From Prochlorococcus sp. AG-436-D21 (GTDB taxonomy: Bacteria > Cyanobacteriota > Cyanobacteriia > PCC-6307 > Cyanobiaceae), in NCBI GenBank assembly GCA_003212655.1, contig QCPF01000004.1, forward strand, positions 1-64,000: a stretch of DNA of 64,000 nt, written 5' to 3'. Positions 9,139-19,914 of this stretch are shown here, in pieces. The notes under the pieces were generated by a model. It did no database searches, was not told where the DNA came from, and was given only the letters and a program-made list of their open reading frames with translations. The first letter of the stretch is position 1. Every line of letters starts with the position of its first letter. Made by a program: the position numbers and the translations under genes.

Positions 9139-9522
9139 TTGGAATTAAGAACAAAAATTGTTTCAGCGGTAATTAGATCTCTCAAATTGCCACCAAGATT
9201 TCGTTTGAAAATGGTTAAAGAAGATCCAGTGAGACTTGAACTAAGCCTCACTCCTTCTTACGGTAAAAATCCAGTTATTGTTGGTATAGTTGAATCTTTA
9301 GACTTAGTCGCGCGAAGAGATAGAGAAGGTAGACTCCCTAGAGATCTTCAAGGGACTTGGGATTGGACTGTAAGACATGGAAAAGTTAGCACTGGAGGTT
9401 GGAATCCTATGTTAAAAGAAGCATTACAAACAATGTTTGATACAGGATTGCCAGCCATTGTATATGAGGAATTAACTGGAGATGAGTATCGACCTGTTGA
9501 TGGTGTAAGACATGTTAAATAA
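9139..9522 (+). CDS. Conserved cyanobacterial hypothetical protein
   Basis: 127-aa ORF (TTG start) with well-structured composition; adjacent and co-oriented with preceding gene. Confidence 0.7.
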   Translation: MELRTKIVSAVIRSLKLPPRFRLKMVKEDPVRLELSLTPSYGKNPVIVGIVESLDLVARRDREGRLPRDLQGTWDWTVRHGKVSTGGWNPMLKEALQTMFDTGLPAIVYEELTGDEYRPVDGVRHVK

Positions 9523-9591
9523 ATAATTTATTATTTTTCATAAAAGCTAACTTAAAACGTTAAAATAATTTGATAGAGAATTTAGTTAATT

Positions 9592-9738
9592 ATGAATAAA
9601 GACAATCAACCAAGATTTGGCTTTGTAAATTTTGCAGAAACATGGAACGGCCGTATGGCAATGATGGGTATTTTGATTGGACTTGGTACTGAATTAATTA
9701 CTGGACAAAGTATTCTCCGCCAAATTGGAATAGGTTAA
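9592..9738 (+). CDS. hli: High-light-inducible protein (HLIP / one-helix CAB-like), 48 aa
   Basis: MNKDNQPRFGFVNFAETWNGRMAMMGILIGLGTELITGQSILRQIGIG contains the chlorophyll-binding ExxNxRxAM-type helix. Not in the supplied ORF track. Confidence 0.92.
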   Translation: MNKDNQPRFGFVNFAETWNGRMAMMGILIGLGTELITGQSILRQIGIG

Positions 9739-9742
9739 TATT

Positions 9743-10084
9743 TTAATTAATTTCTTCTGCTTTCACATCAATGGTACTTTCACTAGGCTTTGTATCTAAT
9801 TGATTTTTCTTATTTGTATTCTCTAAGTCTGCACCGCAATTCATGCAGGTTTCACTTAAACCTAATGATATTGTCCCACAATTACTGCATGTATTAATTT
9901 TGGATTTGAAAGAGTTAAAACCCATAAATACTAAAACTAATAATAGAAGAGGAATTAAAAATAAAAGAAGAAGAATATTTCCAACAAAGCTAATGAAAAA
10001 GTTAAATCCAAAAATTGGAATAACGATAAGGATGATTAATGAGTAGGTAAGAAGATTTTTATTAGCTTTAAGAAAATAATTCAC
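9743..10084 (-). CDS. Membrane protein with zinc-ribbon CxxC..CxxC
   Basis: Two TM helices then 'CSNCGTISLGLSETCMNCGADL'. Confidence 0.6.
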   Translation of the reverse strand: MNYFLKANKNLLTYSLIILIVIPIFGFNFFISFVGNILLLLFLIPLLLLVLVFMGFNSFKSKINTCSNCGTISLGLSETCMNCGADLENTNKKNQLDTKPSESTIDVKAEEIN

Positions 10085-10095
10085 CTTAGTTATCC

Positions 10096-11025
10096 TTATC
10101 TATAATTTCTTTTTTTATTTACTAAAGTCATACTAGCAATTACTACGCTCCAACACTGTCCAAAATATAGAATCACTCCTAATAGCCATACCCACAAAGT
10201 AAGTACTAGAAAACCTCCAATAAAACCGTATGCTTGAAATCTTACTCCAAGTGAGAGAATACTTTTACTTACTGCTAGGTTCAAAGTGGTTAGGCCAATT
10301 CCAATAAGAAAAGATCCAGGTAATAGTGGTTTTAATGGAACTTTTCTACTGGGTAAAAGTGCTTGTAATAAAAGAGCCATTAAAGAAAAGCCAATTAGTG
10401 GTATTGCAAACTGACCAACTTGTAATAACGGTAATTTTAATAATAAATCAGAAATAAGATTATTAGATTTTGAAAGATTTTCTAAAACGTTACTTGGGAT
10501 CATCCTAAGATTTGCACTAATTTGATCTAGTACCATTAAAAAACCAATGAAGAATACTATTAAAAAGGCTTCAACTCTATTTCTGAGAAACTTCGAAGCT
10601 TGCACTCTCCAAGCGGCATTAACTTTTTTAGAAGGAATTTCGTCCTCCCAAAGCCTATCCGAACCTCTTTGAAGAGATAGATATGCATTTCCTGCTGTAA
10701 AAAGCAAAAACATAGCCCCAAGAATTCCCGCTCCAAAACCTTGATCTATCAAATTAAATAATGTTGTCTCTACTAAATCAACTACTGAAGGAGGTAAAAG
10801 CTGAGCAGCAATAGCAATTATTTGTTGATCTAATCCTTCTTGTTTTCCTAGGAACCATGAAGCAATTGAAAGAGAAATTAGAAGGATAGGAAAAAATGAT
10901 TGAAGTGTGTAGTATGCAAATGCAGCGCTTAAATCTACACAATCAGATTTGCTCCATCGCTCACAAGCTCCCCATAAACTTTTCAGTATCCATGTTGAAC
11001 TTCGCTGCATATTAATTTTCTTCAA
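10096..11025 (-). CDS. YihY/BrkB family inner membrane protein
   Basis: 'AAFAYYTLQSFFPILLISLSIASWFLG' and typical 6-TM pattern. Confidence 0.88.
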   Translation of the reverse strand: MKKINMQRSSTWILKSLWGACERWSKSDCVDLSAAFAYYTLQSFFPILLISLSIASWFLGKQEGLDQQIIAIAAQLLPPSVVDLVETTLFNLIDQGFGAGILGAMFLLFTAGNAYLSLQRGSDRLWEDEIPSKKVNAAWRVQASKFLRNRVEAFLIVFFIGFLMVLDQISANLRMIPSNVLENLSKSNNLISDLLLKLPLLQVGQFAIPLIGFSLMALLLQALLPSRKVPLKPLLPGSFLIGIGLTTLNLAVSKSILSLGVRFQAYGFIGGFLVLTLWVWLLGVILYFGQCWSVVIASMTLVNKKRNYR

Positions 11026-11100
11026 ATATTTTATTTATTTACTAATTTTTATTGTATCTGATTAAGAAATTTTTCAAGCAATTATTGATTTATCATGCAA

Positions 11101-11916
11101 CTATTTTTTCAATAATAAGTTACCCCATGGCTTTAAAATTTCAACTTTTTCTATAGATCTGCAAGCAATTAATGGAAAATTAACATCGCTCAAGTCTTCT
11201 CCTGAAACTAAATTTAAAGGATCTTTTTCTAACCACTCTATAGAACAATTGAGTTCTTCTAGTAGCAGCCAGGCTGCTGCAATATCCCATATCTTAGGGG
11301 TTGATTCTATAGCTCCGAAAGTTTGTCCCATCGCCACACTCGTAAGATTTAAACTCGATACACCTAAGAGTCTGATTTTGCCAGGAAATACTGAGTTTGG
11401 TTTTTTTTGTAAAATTTTTATTGATCTACTACACAAAGAAATGCATTCACTTTGATGATTATGTTGGCTAGGATCTATTTTTTTGTTATTTAACCAAACC
11501 CCATTACCTTTGATGGATACAAACTTTTTTTTCAATGTAGGAATTATTAAAAAAGAGGATTGCGGTTTACCATCAACAAACCTTGCCACTGATATAGACC
11601 AGTAAGGAATACCTGCAGCAAAATTTGTTGTCCCATCGAGTGGATCGACCACCCAATAAGCTTTTGAGTTTGGAATTAACTTTTGCCCTTCTTCACTAAG
11701 AACGCCTTCACCTGGAGCTATTGAAGCTAAGCCATCTACGATTGTTTTGTCACTCCATAAATCACAACTTGTTAATAATGATCCATCTGCTTTATTGCTG
11801 GCATTAATATTTCCAAAATCTTTTTTTTGACGTTGACTTACTAATTCAAATAAAGAATCTAATTCACTTAGTTGCTTATTAGTTAAATTTGTTGGATTCA
11901 TCTTTGTATTCTGCAA
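11101..11916 (-). CDS. Inositol monophosphatase family protein
   Basis: 'WVVDPLDGTTNFAAGIPYWSISVA' and 'IWDIAAAWLLLEE' motifs. Confidence 0.9.
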   Translation of the reverse strand: MQNTKMNPTNLTNKQLSELDSLFELVSQRQKKDFGNINASNKADGSLLTSCDLWSDKTIVDGLASIAPGEGVLSEEGQKLIPNSKAYWVVDPLDGTTNFAAGIPYWSISVARFVDGKPQSSFLIIPTLKKKFVSIKGNGVWLNNKKIDPSQHNHQSECISLCSRSIKILQKKPNSVFPGKIRLLGVSSLNLTSVAMGQTFGAIESTPKIWDIAAAWLLLEELNCSIEWLEKDPLNLVSGEDLSDVNFPLIACRSIEKVEILKPWGNLLLKK

Positions 11917-13364
11917 ATAGACTCTTTCTCTTTAATTTTAGTATTATTGCTACCCAAACAATTTTTACTAATATCAAGAAAAGTTAATCTTTCTAGTTCA
12001 TCTATATTCAAATTGTAATTATAAATTGCATTAATATTTTTTGATTTCGCATTACTTAGTTCACTTTGCCTAACAAGAACATCTTTTAGAGTTGATATTC
12101 CAACATCGTATCTAAGTCTGGAAAGCCTTACAGACTCTTTGCTAGATTCAATTTCTTTAAGAGAAGAAATTATTTTCTCTTTATTTAATTTAAGATTTAA
12201 GTAGGCTTTACTAATACTTGTGGTCAAAACATTTTTTAGATTTTCATAAGCATATTTCTCAGATTTTGCATCTTCTATTTTTGATTTGTAAGAGTTCTTA
12301 TTTTGTCCGCCATCAAAAATATTCCATGCAAAGTTTAGGCTTATCGTATTTGTGTAATTAGATCCAGATTCTTCAGGGTCAATAATCTCGGATAATGCGT
12401 CACCCTTGGTAAATGTGCTAGATAAAATGTTGCTGATGTAAATATTTGGTTTATTTTGAGCTAAAAAACTATTTGCTTGGCTCTTTTTGATTGATTTTTG
12501 AAGAAGAAGATTTTTTAAGGAAAGATTTTTATCCAAACCTTCATTAATATTTTTATTTAATCTATGATTCCAGAACCCTATTAAATTTTGCTCATTATTA
12601 GTTTCAAAATCTCCCTTTATATTAAGAATCTCTTTAAGAGAAATTTTATTAATTTCATGTTCTATTTTCTTTTCATTAAGTGATTGTCTATCTCGGGATA
12701 ATTGAGCTTCTGCTTCAAGAACTTCAAATTTTGTCCCAATTCCAGCATCTAATTTCGCTTTTGCATTTTCTAAACTTGTAATTGATAAATCTAGTGTGAA
12801 TTTTTTATTTTGAATATCTTGATACGACTTCTGGTATTTGTGATACCTCATTCTTGCTTCTTGAATTAAATCTTTTTTCTTAATCTCATAATTATTTTCT
12901 GCAATTTTGTAATTTGCTTTGGCAATTCTAATTTCGGATCCTCTAAGTGGGGCAATTAAATCCCATTTGATATTCAGAGACGGATTAGCTGAAAATTGTG
13001 ATGTTTTATAAGTTGGTAACTTACTATCGTACTTTTTACCTGCGACATATTTTGGTAATCCATTTGCTTGAAAATCCAAGGTTGGGTATCTTTTAGCAAT
13101 TTGGCTGGAAAGATTAAAGCTTGCAGAGGCTACTAAATTTTGTAATGACTTTAATTCTTGATTGTTTAATACGATTTTTTCTATTTCTTGATATCCAACA
13201 AAAGAAATATTTGATTTTTCTTCTAAAACATTATCAATGTAATTATTTGTTTCGCTTGAAAATACATTAATTGAGTAGGTACTTAGAGCAAGTGGCAAGA
13301 ATAAGATAGGCTTTATTACTCTTCTAAGCATGTTATATAGTGTCGATGATATTCGATTAACCAA
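11898..13364 (-). CDS. TolC-like outer membrane efflux protein
   Basis: Repeated OEP helical pattern, 'GIGTKFEVLEAEAQL', 'YDVGISTLKDVLVRQSEL'. Confidence 0.88.
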   Translation of the reverse strand: MVNRISSTLYNMLRRVIKPILFLPLALSTYSINVFSSETNNYIDNVLEEKSNISFVGYQEIEKIVLNNQELKSLQNLVASASFNLSSQIAKRYPTLDFQANGLPKYVAGKKYDSKLPTYKTSQFSANPSLNIKWDLIAPLRGSEIRIAKANYKIAENNYEIKKKDLIQEARMRYHKYQKSYQDIQNKKFTLDLSITSLENAKAKLDAGIGTKFEVLEAEAQLSRDRQSLNEKKIEHEINKISLKEILNIKGDFETNNEQNLIGFWNHRLNKNINEGLDKNLSLKNLLLQKSIKKSQANSFLAQNKPNIYISNILSSTFTKGDALSEIIDPEESGSNYTNTISLNFAWNIFDGGQNKNSYKSKIEDAKSEKYAYENLKNVLTTSISKAYLNLKLNKEKIISSLKEIESSKESVRLSRLRYDVGISTLKDVLVRQSELSNAKSKNINAIYNYNLNIDELERLTFLDISKNCLGSNNTKIKEKESICRIQR

Positions 13365-14736
13365 TCAAAGTATTAATAATATCATTTGAATCATCAAGAA
13401 CGTGAATTTTGGTATTTAATTGATTCTCAACTTCTTTGATATTTTTATCATCTAGAAATAAATCAGTATTTAGTTTTAACATAATAGATGGGATATAAAC
13501 AGCATCTCCTAAATCCTTATTTTTCAGACCGTAAATAAGATCTTCTCCAGTAAGAAGACCTGTAACAACTTGATCTTGACCCCAATAAATACTTGGTAAA
13601 CCATATAAATTAATTGTTAATCCATCAATTAAATTTAATTTATTAACTATGGGAATTAATGCTTCATAAACTAATTTACCAACAATCCAACTGACTTTTT
13701 TTGACTGTTTTATTTTTTTTGGCAAGTTCTTAGACTTCTTACTTAATATCTTTAGAAAAGTTCTAATTGATCCAACTCCATTAGATTCTTGAGGCATATT
13801 TTCGTAAGTTTTATAACTAGGTAAATTTGAACCAGCTATTAAATACCATTCGTCTGCTAGCCAACAAAAGCGAGTCCCAAGAGTAATTTGTAGAGAGGCT
13901 TGAATTTTCTCTACCTGTTTAATCGTTTTTATTGCATATTCTGGACTTATTGATTTTAATCCATCATTTTCAGGTCTAAATTTTGTAAGTCCTACAGGAA
14001 CTATTGCAACTGAGAGTACTGTCTGAGAATTTTTTTTGTAGAATTCTGCAAGTTCCAAAATTGATTTCTTAAGAATATCCCCATCATTTATATCTGGACA
14101 AACAACAATTTGAGCATGTATTTGAATTGAATTTTTTTCAAACCATGAAATTTGATCAAGGATCATACCTGCTTTTTTATTTTTTAATAATTTTTCTCTT
14201 GTAGCGGGATCAGTAGCATGAACTGAGATAAAAAGTGGGGATAGTTTTTGCACAGCAATTCTTTCCCAGTCTTCTTTTTTTAAATTAGTAAGAGTTAGAT
14301 AAGAGCCATACAGGAAACTTAATCTATAATCATCATCTTTTATGTATAGGCTTTTTCTTTTACCACTTGGCTGTTGATCAATAAAACAAAATGGACATCT
14401 ATTATTGCATTGCTTGATTGAATCAAATAATGCATCTTTAAAATTAATACCTAAATTAACATCTTGATCTTTTTCAATACTTATATTATGAATCTCATGA
14501 TTTTTATCTAAAACTGTTATGTCTAAAATTTCTTCACTAGTGAGAATCTGATAATCAATTAAATCTCTTGGTTTTTTCCCATTAATACTAATAATTGAAT
14601 CACCTGATTCAAATCCTATTTCTTGAGCAATGGAATTAGCTTCAATGCTTTCAATTTCTGCAGGGTTGATTTTATAAGTAATGTTAGGAACCAAAAGGTC
14701 ATTGGAGTTTTCTGTGTAATCAATTTCTTTCCACAC
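13357..14736 (-). CDS. Radical SAM protein with N-terminal PDZ and DUF512 (cyanobacterial TIGR03279-type)
   Basis: 'CNNRCPFCFIDQQPSGKRKSLYIKDDDYRLSFLYGSY', PDZ-like N-terminus. Confidence 0.88.
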   Translation of the reverse strand: MWKEIDYTENSNDLLVPNITYKINPAEIESIEANSIAQEIGFESGDSIISINGKKPRDLIDYQILTSEEILDITVLDKNHEIHNISIEKDQDVNLGINFKDALFDSIKQCNNRCPFCFIDQQPSGKRKSLYIKDDDYRLSFLYGSYLTLTNLKKEDWERIAVQKLSPLFISVHATDPATREKLLKNKKAGMILDQISWFEKNSIQIHAQIVVCPDINDGDILKKSILELAEFYKKNSQTVLSVAIVPVGLTKFRPENDGLKSISPEYAIKTIKQVEKIQASLQITLGTRFCWLADEWYLIAGSNLPSYKTYENMPQESNGVGSIRTFLKILSKKSKNLPKKIKQSKKVSWIVGKLVYEALIPIVNKLNLIDGLTINLYGLPSIYWGQDQVVTGLLTGEDLIYGLKNKDLGDAVYIPSIMLKLNTDLFLDDKNIKEVENQLNTKIHVLDDSNDIINTLIG

Positions 14737-14923
14737 AATTCAATGCAAAATACTCTTCTTTGTATTTATTCTAAACTTATATAGGACTCAAAGTGTATTA
14801 AATACTTTTAAAATACTAAATGAAGGTGTGAAATTAAGGGCCTTGAATTTATTAAAATATGGCATTCGCAGTTTTTAAAAACACGATTTAAATTAATTAA
14901 AATAACATAGAAAATCTTATTCA

Positions 14924-15691
14924 TTGAAAGAATTAATTACAAAAAATTTAGAAGTGAAAGGTAAATTGAACTATGAATTGCATAAGACAGGTGATTCATA
15001 CGAAAAGAGCTTTTTATCAAATCCATTATCTTTAAGATTATGGTCCTCTTTTTTTGTAATTTTACCTATTTTTGTTCAAGCCCCTTGGGTTAGATTTGAA
15101 CCAATAAGTGCTCTTTGTTTTACTTTTGTTATTCTCTTTGGAGCATTTGTTTTAAATAAGAAGGGATCAAATAAGTGGTTTATTGTCAGTTCATTATTAC
15201 TTGGTGTATCAGGCAGTTGGCTTGGTGGATGTTTGTTCTGGGGATGGTTAAGCCCATTTCCTATCCTACATATACCTGTTGAAGCTGTAGTTCTCCCATT
15301 AGCTTTAATTGGCCTTAGTACTAATTGGAAAATAGGTTCAAGCTTTTATATCTCTTCTTTGTTTGGGACTGCAGTTACTGACATTACAATATTTTTAATC
15401 GGAATAATGGATCAGTGGAGACAGGTTATTACAGCAGATTCCGAAACTGCACCTATGATTCTTCAAAAAACCTCTGAGAGTCTTATCCAAATAAAATCAT
15501 TATCTATTATCGTTTTTGCTGCTCTTATTCTTTGGTTTATTTCAAAAGAAATTTTAGATTCTGCCACAATTAATACTAGTAGTGGTAAAGCACTCTTAGT
15601 TTCTGGTTACGTAATTCAAACTACTTTAATTGTTGACGGTATTTTTATTGTTTTAGCAATTCTGCAACCAACTTTTAGTGGATTGGTTTAA
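14924..15691 (+). CDS. Cyanobacterial membrane protein (DUF3120-like)
   Basis: 255-aa polytopic protein; TTG start, stop overlaps next ATG. Confidence 0.7.
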   Translation: MKELITKNLEVKGKLNYELHKTGDSYEKSFLSNPLSLRLWSSFFVILPIFVQAPWVRFEPISALCFTFVILFGAFVLNKKGSNKWFIVSSLLLGVSGSWLGGCLFWGWLSPFPILHIPVEAVVLPLALIGLSTNWKIGSSFYISSLFGTAVTDITIFLIGIMDQWRQVITADSETAPMILQKTSESLIQIKSLSIIVFAALILWFISKEILDSATINTSSGKALLVSGYVIQTTLIVDGIFIVLAILQPTFSGLV

Positions 15692-17358
15692 TGTTAAGGC
15701 CTCCATTTTCGCAAGAACCAATTCCATTAAATAATTGGGATGTAATCGTTATAGGTGCTGGAGCTGCTGGTCTTATGACTTGTCTTGAATTACCCTCAAA
15801 TTTAAAAGTGCTTCTTTTAAATAGAAATACTAGTAAGGTATCTTCCAGCAGATGGGCTCAAGGAGGAATCGCATCTGTTGTTAGACAAGATGATTCATTC
15901 GATCTTCATGCTGAGGATACTTTAAAAGCAGGTGATGGACTATGTGATTTTCAAGCTGTAGAAATGCTAGTTAAAGAAGCTCCAGGCTGTGTAGAAAGGT
16001 TGCAGAATTTAGGGATGATTTTTGATCAAAGTTCTGATCAATTAGCTACTACCTTGGAAGCAGCCCATTCACGAAGAAGAGTCTTACATGTTAAAGATCG
16101 TACTGGAAGAGCATTGGTTGAAGTTCTAGAAGATCATATTGAGAATCAAAAAAATATTCTTCACTGCAGGGGTGTAAGAGTAACTGAACTTCTCATTGAA
16201 AATAAAGAATGTAGAGGAGTACAGGTTCTTGATGGAGCAAATTTATATTGGATTAAATCTAGAGCTGTTGTTTTGGCTACAGGTGGGGGTGGGCACTTAT
16301 TTACAAATACAACAAATCCTGCTCAATCCTCTGGTGAAGGCATTGCTCTTGCATGGAAAGCAGGAGCTGCTATCGAAGATTTAGAGTTCGTGCAATTTCA
16401 TCCAACCGCTTTAAAATTTTATGGTGCTCCTTGCTTCTTAATATCTGAGGCACTCAGAGGGGAAGGGGCGATTTTAGTTGATAAAAATGGTGAAAGTCCA
16501 GTTGAAAATCTCGAAAATCGTGATCTAGCTACTAGAGATCAGGTAAGTAGAGCAATTATGAAAAATATGCATGATAATAATGTAGACCATGTTGGCTTAG
16601 ATCTTCGGTATATTGACCCAGAAAAAATTGTAGAGCGCTTCCCCACGATCTTAAGTCGATGTCAGGATTATGGCGTTAACCCTTTAAATGAGGTTATTCC
16701 CGTAGCTCCTGCAGCTCATTATTGGATGGGAGGCGTTAAAACTGATCTAAATGCATCGTCAACAAGAAAAGGATTATATGCCGTTGGAGAAGTTGCTTCT
16801 ACAGGTGTGCATGGTGCTAATAGGCTGGCAAGTAATTCACTCATGGAGTGTCTTGTTTTTGCAAGAAAAATGTCTTCAATTATCTTGAATGACCTTTCTA
16901 AATTTGAAAAATTTGATAGATCATTTCAAGAGTTTGATATTGAAGATCCTAAAGAAGATCAAATTTCTATAATTGCTGAAAAAATTGATGAACTTAGAAA
17001 ACTATGTTGGTTAAATTTAGGTGTATCTCGAAATAAGGTAAATATGAGTAAATTTTTAAATTATATCCAAAATGATATAAATAAATTAGATAAAAATGAT
17101 TTACTAAATAGTCTTGAAAAAATAAAATTTGATCAAAAAGTAAAACTTAATGAACGTAATAGAAGAGCATTAAATCTTTTACTTGATTTAAAGAATAGAC
17201 AAATAACCACCATAACTTTATTAAAAGCTTGTTTGTATAGAGAAGAAAGTAGAGGAGGGCATTATAGAGATGATTTCCCTGCAAAAGATAAAAATTGGGA
17301 ATGCCATACTAGACAACAGTTAGATCAAAAAATTCATAAAAGATTTATTAAAAATTAA
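15691..17358 (+). CDS. nadB: L-aspartate oxidase
   Basis: 'VIGAGAAGLMTCLEL', 'RWAQGGIASV', 'HSRRRVLHVKDRTGRALVEVL', 'HYWMGGVKTDLNASSTRKGLYAVGEVASTGVHGANRLASNSLMECLVF'. Confidence 0.95.
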   Translation: MLRPPFSQEPIPLNNWDVIVIGAGAAGLMTCLELPSNLKVLLLNRNTSKVSSSRWAQGGIASVVRQDDSFDLHAEDTLKAGDGLCDFQAVEMLVKEAPGCVERLQNLGMIFDQSSDQLATTLEAAHSRRRVLHVKDRTGRALVEVLEDHIENQKNILHCRGVRVTELLIENKECRGVQVLDGANLYWIKSRAVVLATGGGGHLFTNTTNPAQSSGEGIALAWKAGAAIEDLEFVQFHPTALKFYGAPCFLISEALRGEGAILVDKNGESPVENLENRDLATRDQVSRAIMKNMHDNNVDHVGLDLRYIDPEKIVERFPTILSRCQDYGVNPLNEVIPVAPAAHYWMGGVKTDLNASSTRKGLYAVGEVASTGVHGANRLASNSLMECLVFARKMSSIILNDLSKFEKFDRSFQEFDIEDPKEDQISIIAEKIDELRKLCWLNLGVSRNKVNMSKFLNYIQNDINKLDKNDLLNSLEKIKFDQKVKLNERNRRALNLLLDLKNRQITTITLLKACLYREESRGGHYRDDFPAKDKNWECHTRQQLDQKIHKRFIKN

Positions 17359-18283
17359 GATCTCCCTGATAGTCGGTTTTTGTTGCTAATTCATTTAAGT
17401 CACGGGTACCACTAATAATTTCTCCATTTATTTCCCAAGAAGGAAATCCACTGATTCCTTTCGTTTGGCACAGCGCATACTCATTATCTTTACCATCTTT
17501 AGCACATTCAACTACTTTTAATTCTTTAACTGCTTCCTTACCAAATAATTGTTTTTGATCGTGGCAATGCGGGCACCAGTATGCACTATACATAATAATA
17601 TTGCTTTCACTTAAAAATTTTGCAAACTTTACCTTCTGGGGAGAGCTTGAAGTGGTAATTATTGGCGATACATTTTTAGTTGGGTTTGTAACATCAATTG
17701 CATTAGAGGGGTCAACGTTTGTTGACCAAATTAGTCCACCAAGTAGGACACTAATGGCTACAATAAAACCTCTAAAAATCATAGGTTCTCTACTTTCGAA
17801 CTTTGCTCCAATCATAGAAATTATAAAGATAGAAAACGATAAAATTGCTGAAAGTATACAAAAAAAACAATATGCTTGAATCTTAAAAAACATTATATTT
17901 ATCAATAAAAAGCTAAATGTTGATGACGCACAAGAAATTAGAAATACTAACCACCATAAAAATTTATTTAGTTTTTCTTTTGGGGAAATTAAATTAAGCG
18001 AGAGTATTATTGTGATAATTAATATTGATAAATATGTTATGAATCCAGCTAATGAGAGAGGTACATTAACTTGATTATTTTCAAATAAAGTACCCCAAGG
18101 ACTATTTAAAACTGTTTCACAACCATTTTGTATCCCTGGGCATGAAAGCGAAGTAAATAATCCCCAGTTTTTTAAAGTAATAGAACCTGTGTCAACTATG
18201 CCTATAGTGCTGAAAATTGCGATTATGATTTTTGGCCATTTCAAATCTTTTTTATTTCTTCTGTTTAAAGTCTTAAGTGCCAT
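17348..18283 (-). CDS. VKOR-thioredoxin fusion protein (disulfide bond formation)
   Basis: VKOR TM domain with 'CFFC' and C-terminal thioredoxin-like 'YWCPHCHDQK'. Confidence 0.9.
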   Translation of the reverse strand: MALKTLNRRNKKDLKWPKIIIAIFSTIGIVDTGSITLKNWGLFTSLSCPGIQNGCETVLNSPWGTLFENNQVNVPLSLAGFITYLSILIITIILSLNLISPKEKLNKFLWWLVFLISCASSTFSFLLINIMFFKIQAYCFFCILSAILSFSIFIISMIGAKFESREPMIFRGFIVAISVLLGGLIWSTNVDPSNAIDVTNPTKNVSPIITTSSSPQKVKFAKFLSESNIIMYSAYWCPHCHDQKQLFGKEAVKELKVVECAKDGKDNEYALCQTKGISGFPSWEINGEIISGTRDLNELATKTDYQGDLNF

Positions 18284-18388
18284 ACAAAATCAAAGTTTGA
18301 TATTTACATTATCTATCCTAATATTATCTTGGCATGAGAGTTATATACGAAATGCTGTTTAAATCTTTTAATTCTTATTTTTCAAGTT

Positions 18389-19753
18389 GTGAAGCAAAAT
18401 AGTATCAATGTAAAAGAAAAAAAACTATCTAAGATTGCATTCAGTCATGTTGGTTGTGAGAAAAATCTTGTTGATACTGAACATATGCAAGGCTTATTAG
18501 ATAAAGAGGGTTATGAAGTTGACAGCAATATAAATGATGCAAATGTTGTTGTTGTAAATACTTGTAGTTTTATTCAAACAGCTAGAGAAGAATCTATTAG
18601 AAAAATTCTAGAATATACAAATCAAGGAAAGGAAGTAATAGTTGCAGGCTGTATGGCTCAGCATTTTAAAGATGAGCTTATAAAAGAAATTCCTGAAATA
18701 AAAGGTTTGGTTGGAACAGGAGATTATCAAAAGATAGCCAAGGTTTTAGACAGAGTAGAAAAAGGGGAAATCGTCAATGAAGTTTCAAAAATACCTGAAT
18801 TTATTGCAGATGAGGAAATGCCTCGTTTTGTAGACAAAAACAAATTTGTTGCTTATCTTCGGATTGCTGAAGGCTGTAACTATAATTGCGCTTTTTGTAT
18901 TATTCCTAAGTTGAGAGGCCCTCAAAGAAGTAGAACAATAGAATCTATAGTTTCAGAAGCCAAAAGTCTTGCAAAAAAGGGTATTCAAGAAATCATATTA
19001 ATTAGTCAAATAACAACTAATTATGGTCAGGATATTTATGGAAAACCATCATTAGTCAAACTTTTGAATGAGCTTTCTAAAGTTTCAATTCCTTGGATAA
19101 GGATACATTATGCTTATCCAACAGGTTTAACTGACGAAGTTATAAGAGCTTTCAAAGATTCAAAGAATATAGTACCTTACTTTGATTTACCACTTCAGCA
19201 TAGTCATCCAGATGTGTTGAAAAGTATGAATAGACCTTGGCAAGCTTCTTTGAATGAATCAATTTTGGAGAAAATTAGAGAAGAAATTCCATCTGCCGTA
19301 TTAAGAACTAGTCTCATTGTTGGTTTCCCGGGAGAACAAAAAGAACATTTTGAACATCTTCTCGAATTTTTGGATAGGCACAAATTTGATCATGTTGGAG
19401 TTTTTATTTTTTCTCCTGAGGAAGGAACTGCAGCTTTTCATTTGCCAAATAAAATATCTCCAGAGGTTGCAGAGGCAAGAAAAGATAACGTTATTTCAGT
19501 TCAACAAAATATCTCTAAAGAAAAAAATCAGACATATGTTGGTTCAAAAATGAAGATTTTGGTAGAACAAATATCTGATAATAACGAATTAATTGGTCGA
19601 TCCTACAATTTCGCGCCTGAAATTGACGGGACTGTAATTTTATCTGTTAAAGAGAAAATTGATTTGAAAAATTATATTGGTAAATTTGTTGAAGCAAATA
19701 TTTCTTTTGCGGATGAATATGATTTATATGGAGAGACTATTAAAATTTTGTAG
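18389..19753 (+). CDS. rimO: Ribosomal protein S12 methylthiotransferase
   Basis: '[19 protein letters not shown]', radical SAM '[20 protein letters not shown]', C-terminal TRAM-like domain. Confidence 0.95.
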   Translation: MKQNSINVKEKKLSKIAFSHVGCEKNLVDTEHMQGLLDKEGYEVDSNINDANVVVVNTCSFIQTAREESIRKILEYTNQGKEVIVAGCMAQHFKDELIKEIPEIKGLVGTGDYQKIAKVLDRVEKGEIVNEVSKIPEFIADEEMPRFVDKNKFVAYLRIAEGCNYNCAFCIIPKLRGPQRSRTIESIVSEAKSLAKKGIQEIILISQITTNYGQDIYGKPSLVKLLNELSKVSIPWIRIHYAYPTGLTDEVIRAFKDSKNIVPYFDLPLQHSHPDVLKSMNRPWQASLNESILEKIREEIPSAVLRTSLIVGFPGEQKEHFEHLLEFLDRHKFDHVGVFIFSPEEGTAAFHLPNKISPEVAEARKDNVISVQQNISKEKNQTYVGSKMKILVEQISDNNELIGRSYNFAPEIDGTVILSVKEKIDLKNYIGKFVEANISFADEYDLYGETIKIL

Positions 19754-19757
19754 TTTT

Positions 19758-19850
19758 TTAAATTAATTTAACTGCTCTTAATAGCTTATCTAATGCGAAA
19801 GCAGCTCCAAAACCAAAACCAATAAATGCAAAATAGAAAATGATGTTCAT
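19758..19850 (-). CDS. petL: Cytochrome b6f complex subunit PetL-like, 30 aa (MNIIFYFAFIGFGFGAAFALDKLLRAVKLI)
   Basis: Single TM helix followed by the 'LRAVKLI' C-terminus typical of PetL. Not in supplied track. Confidence 0.75.
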   Translation of the reverse strand: MNIIFYFAFIGFGFGAAFALDKLLRAVKLI

Positions 19851-19914
19851 TAATTTTTTTATTTTTATTTAATTTAACATCAGATGAAAAGATTAGATTT
19901 TTTCGTTTAATTTC

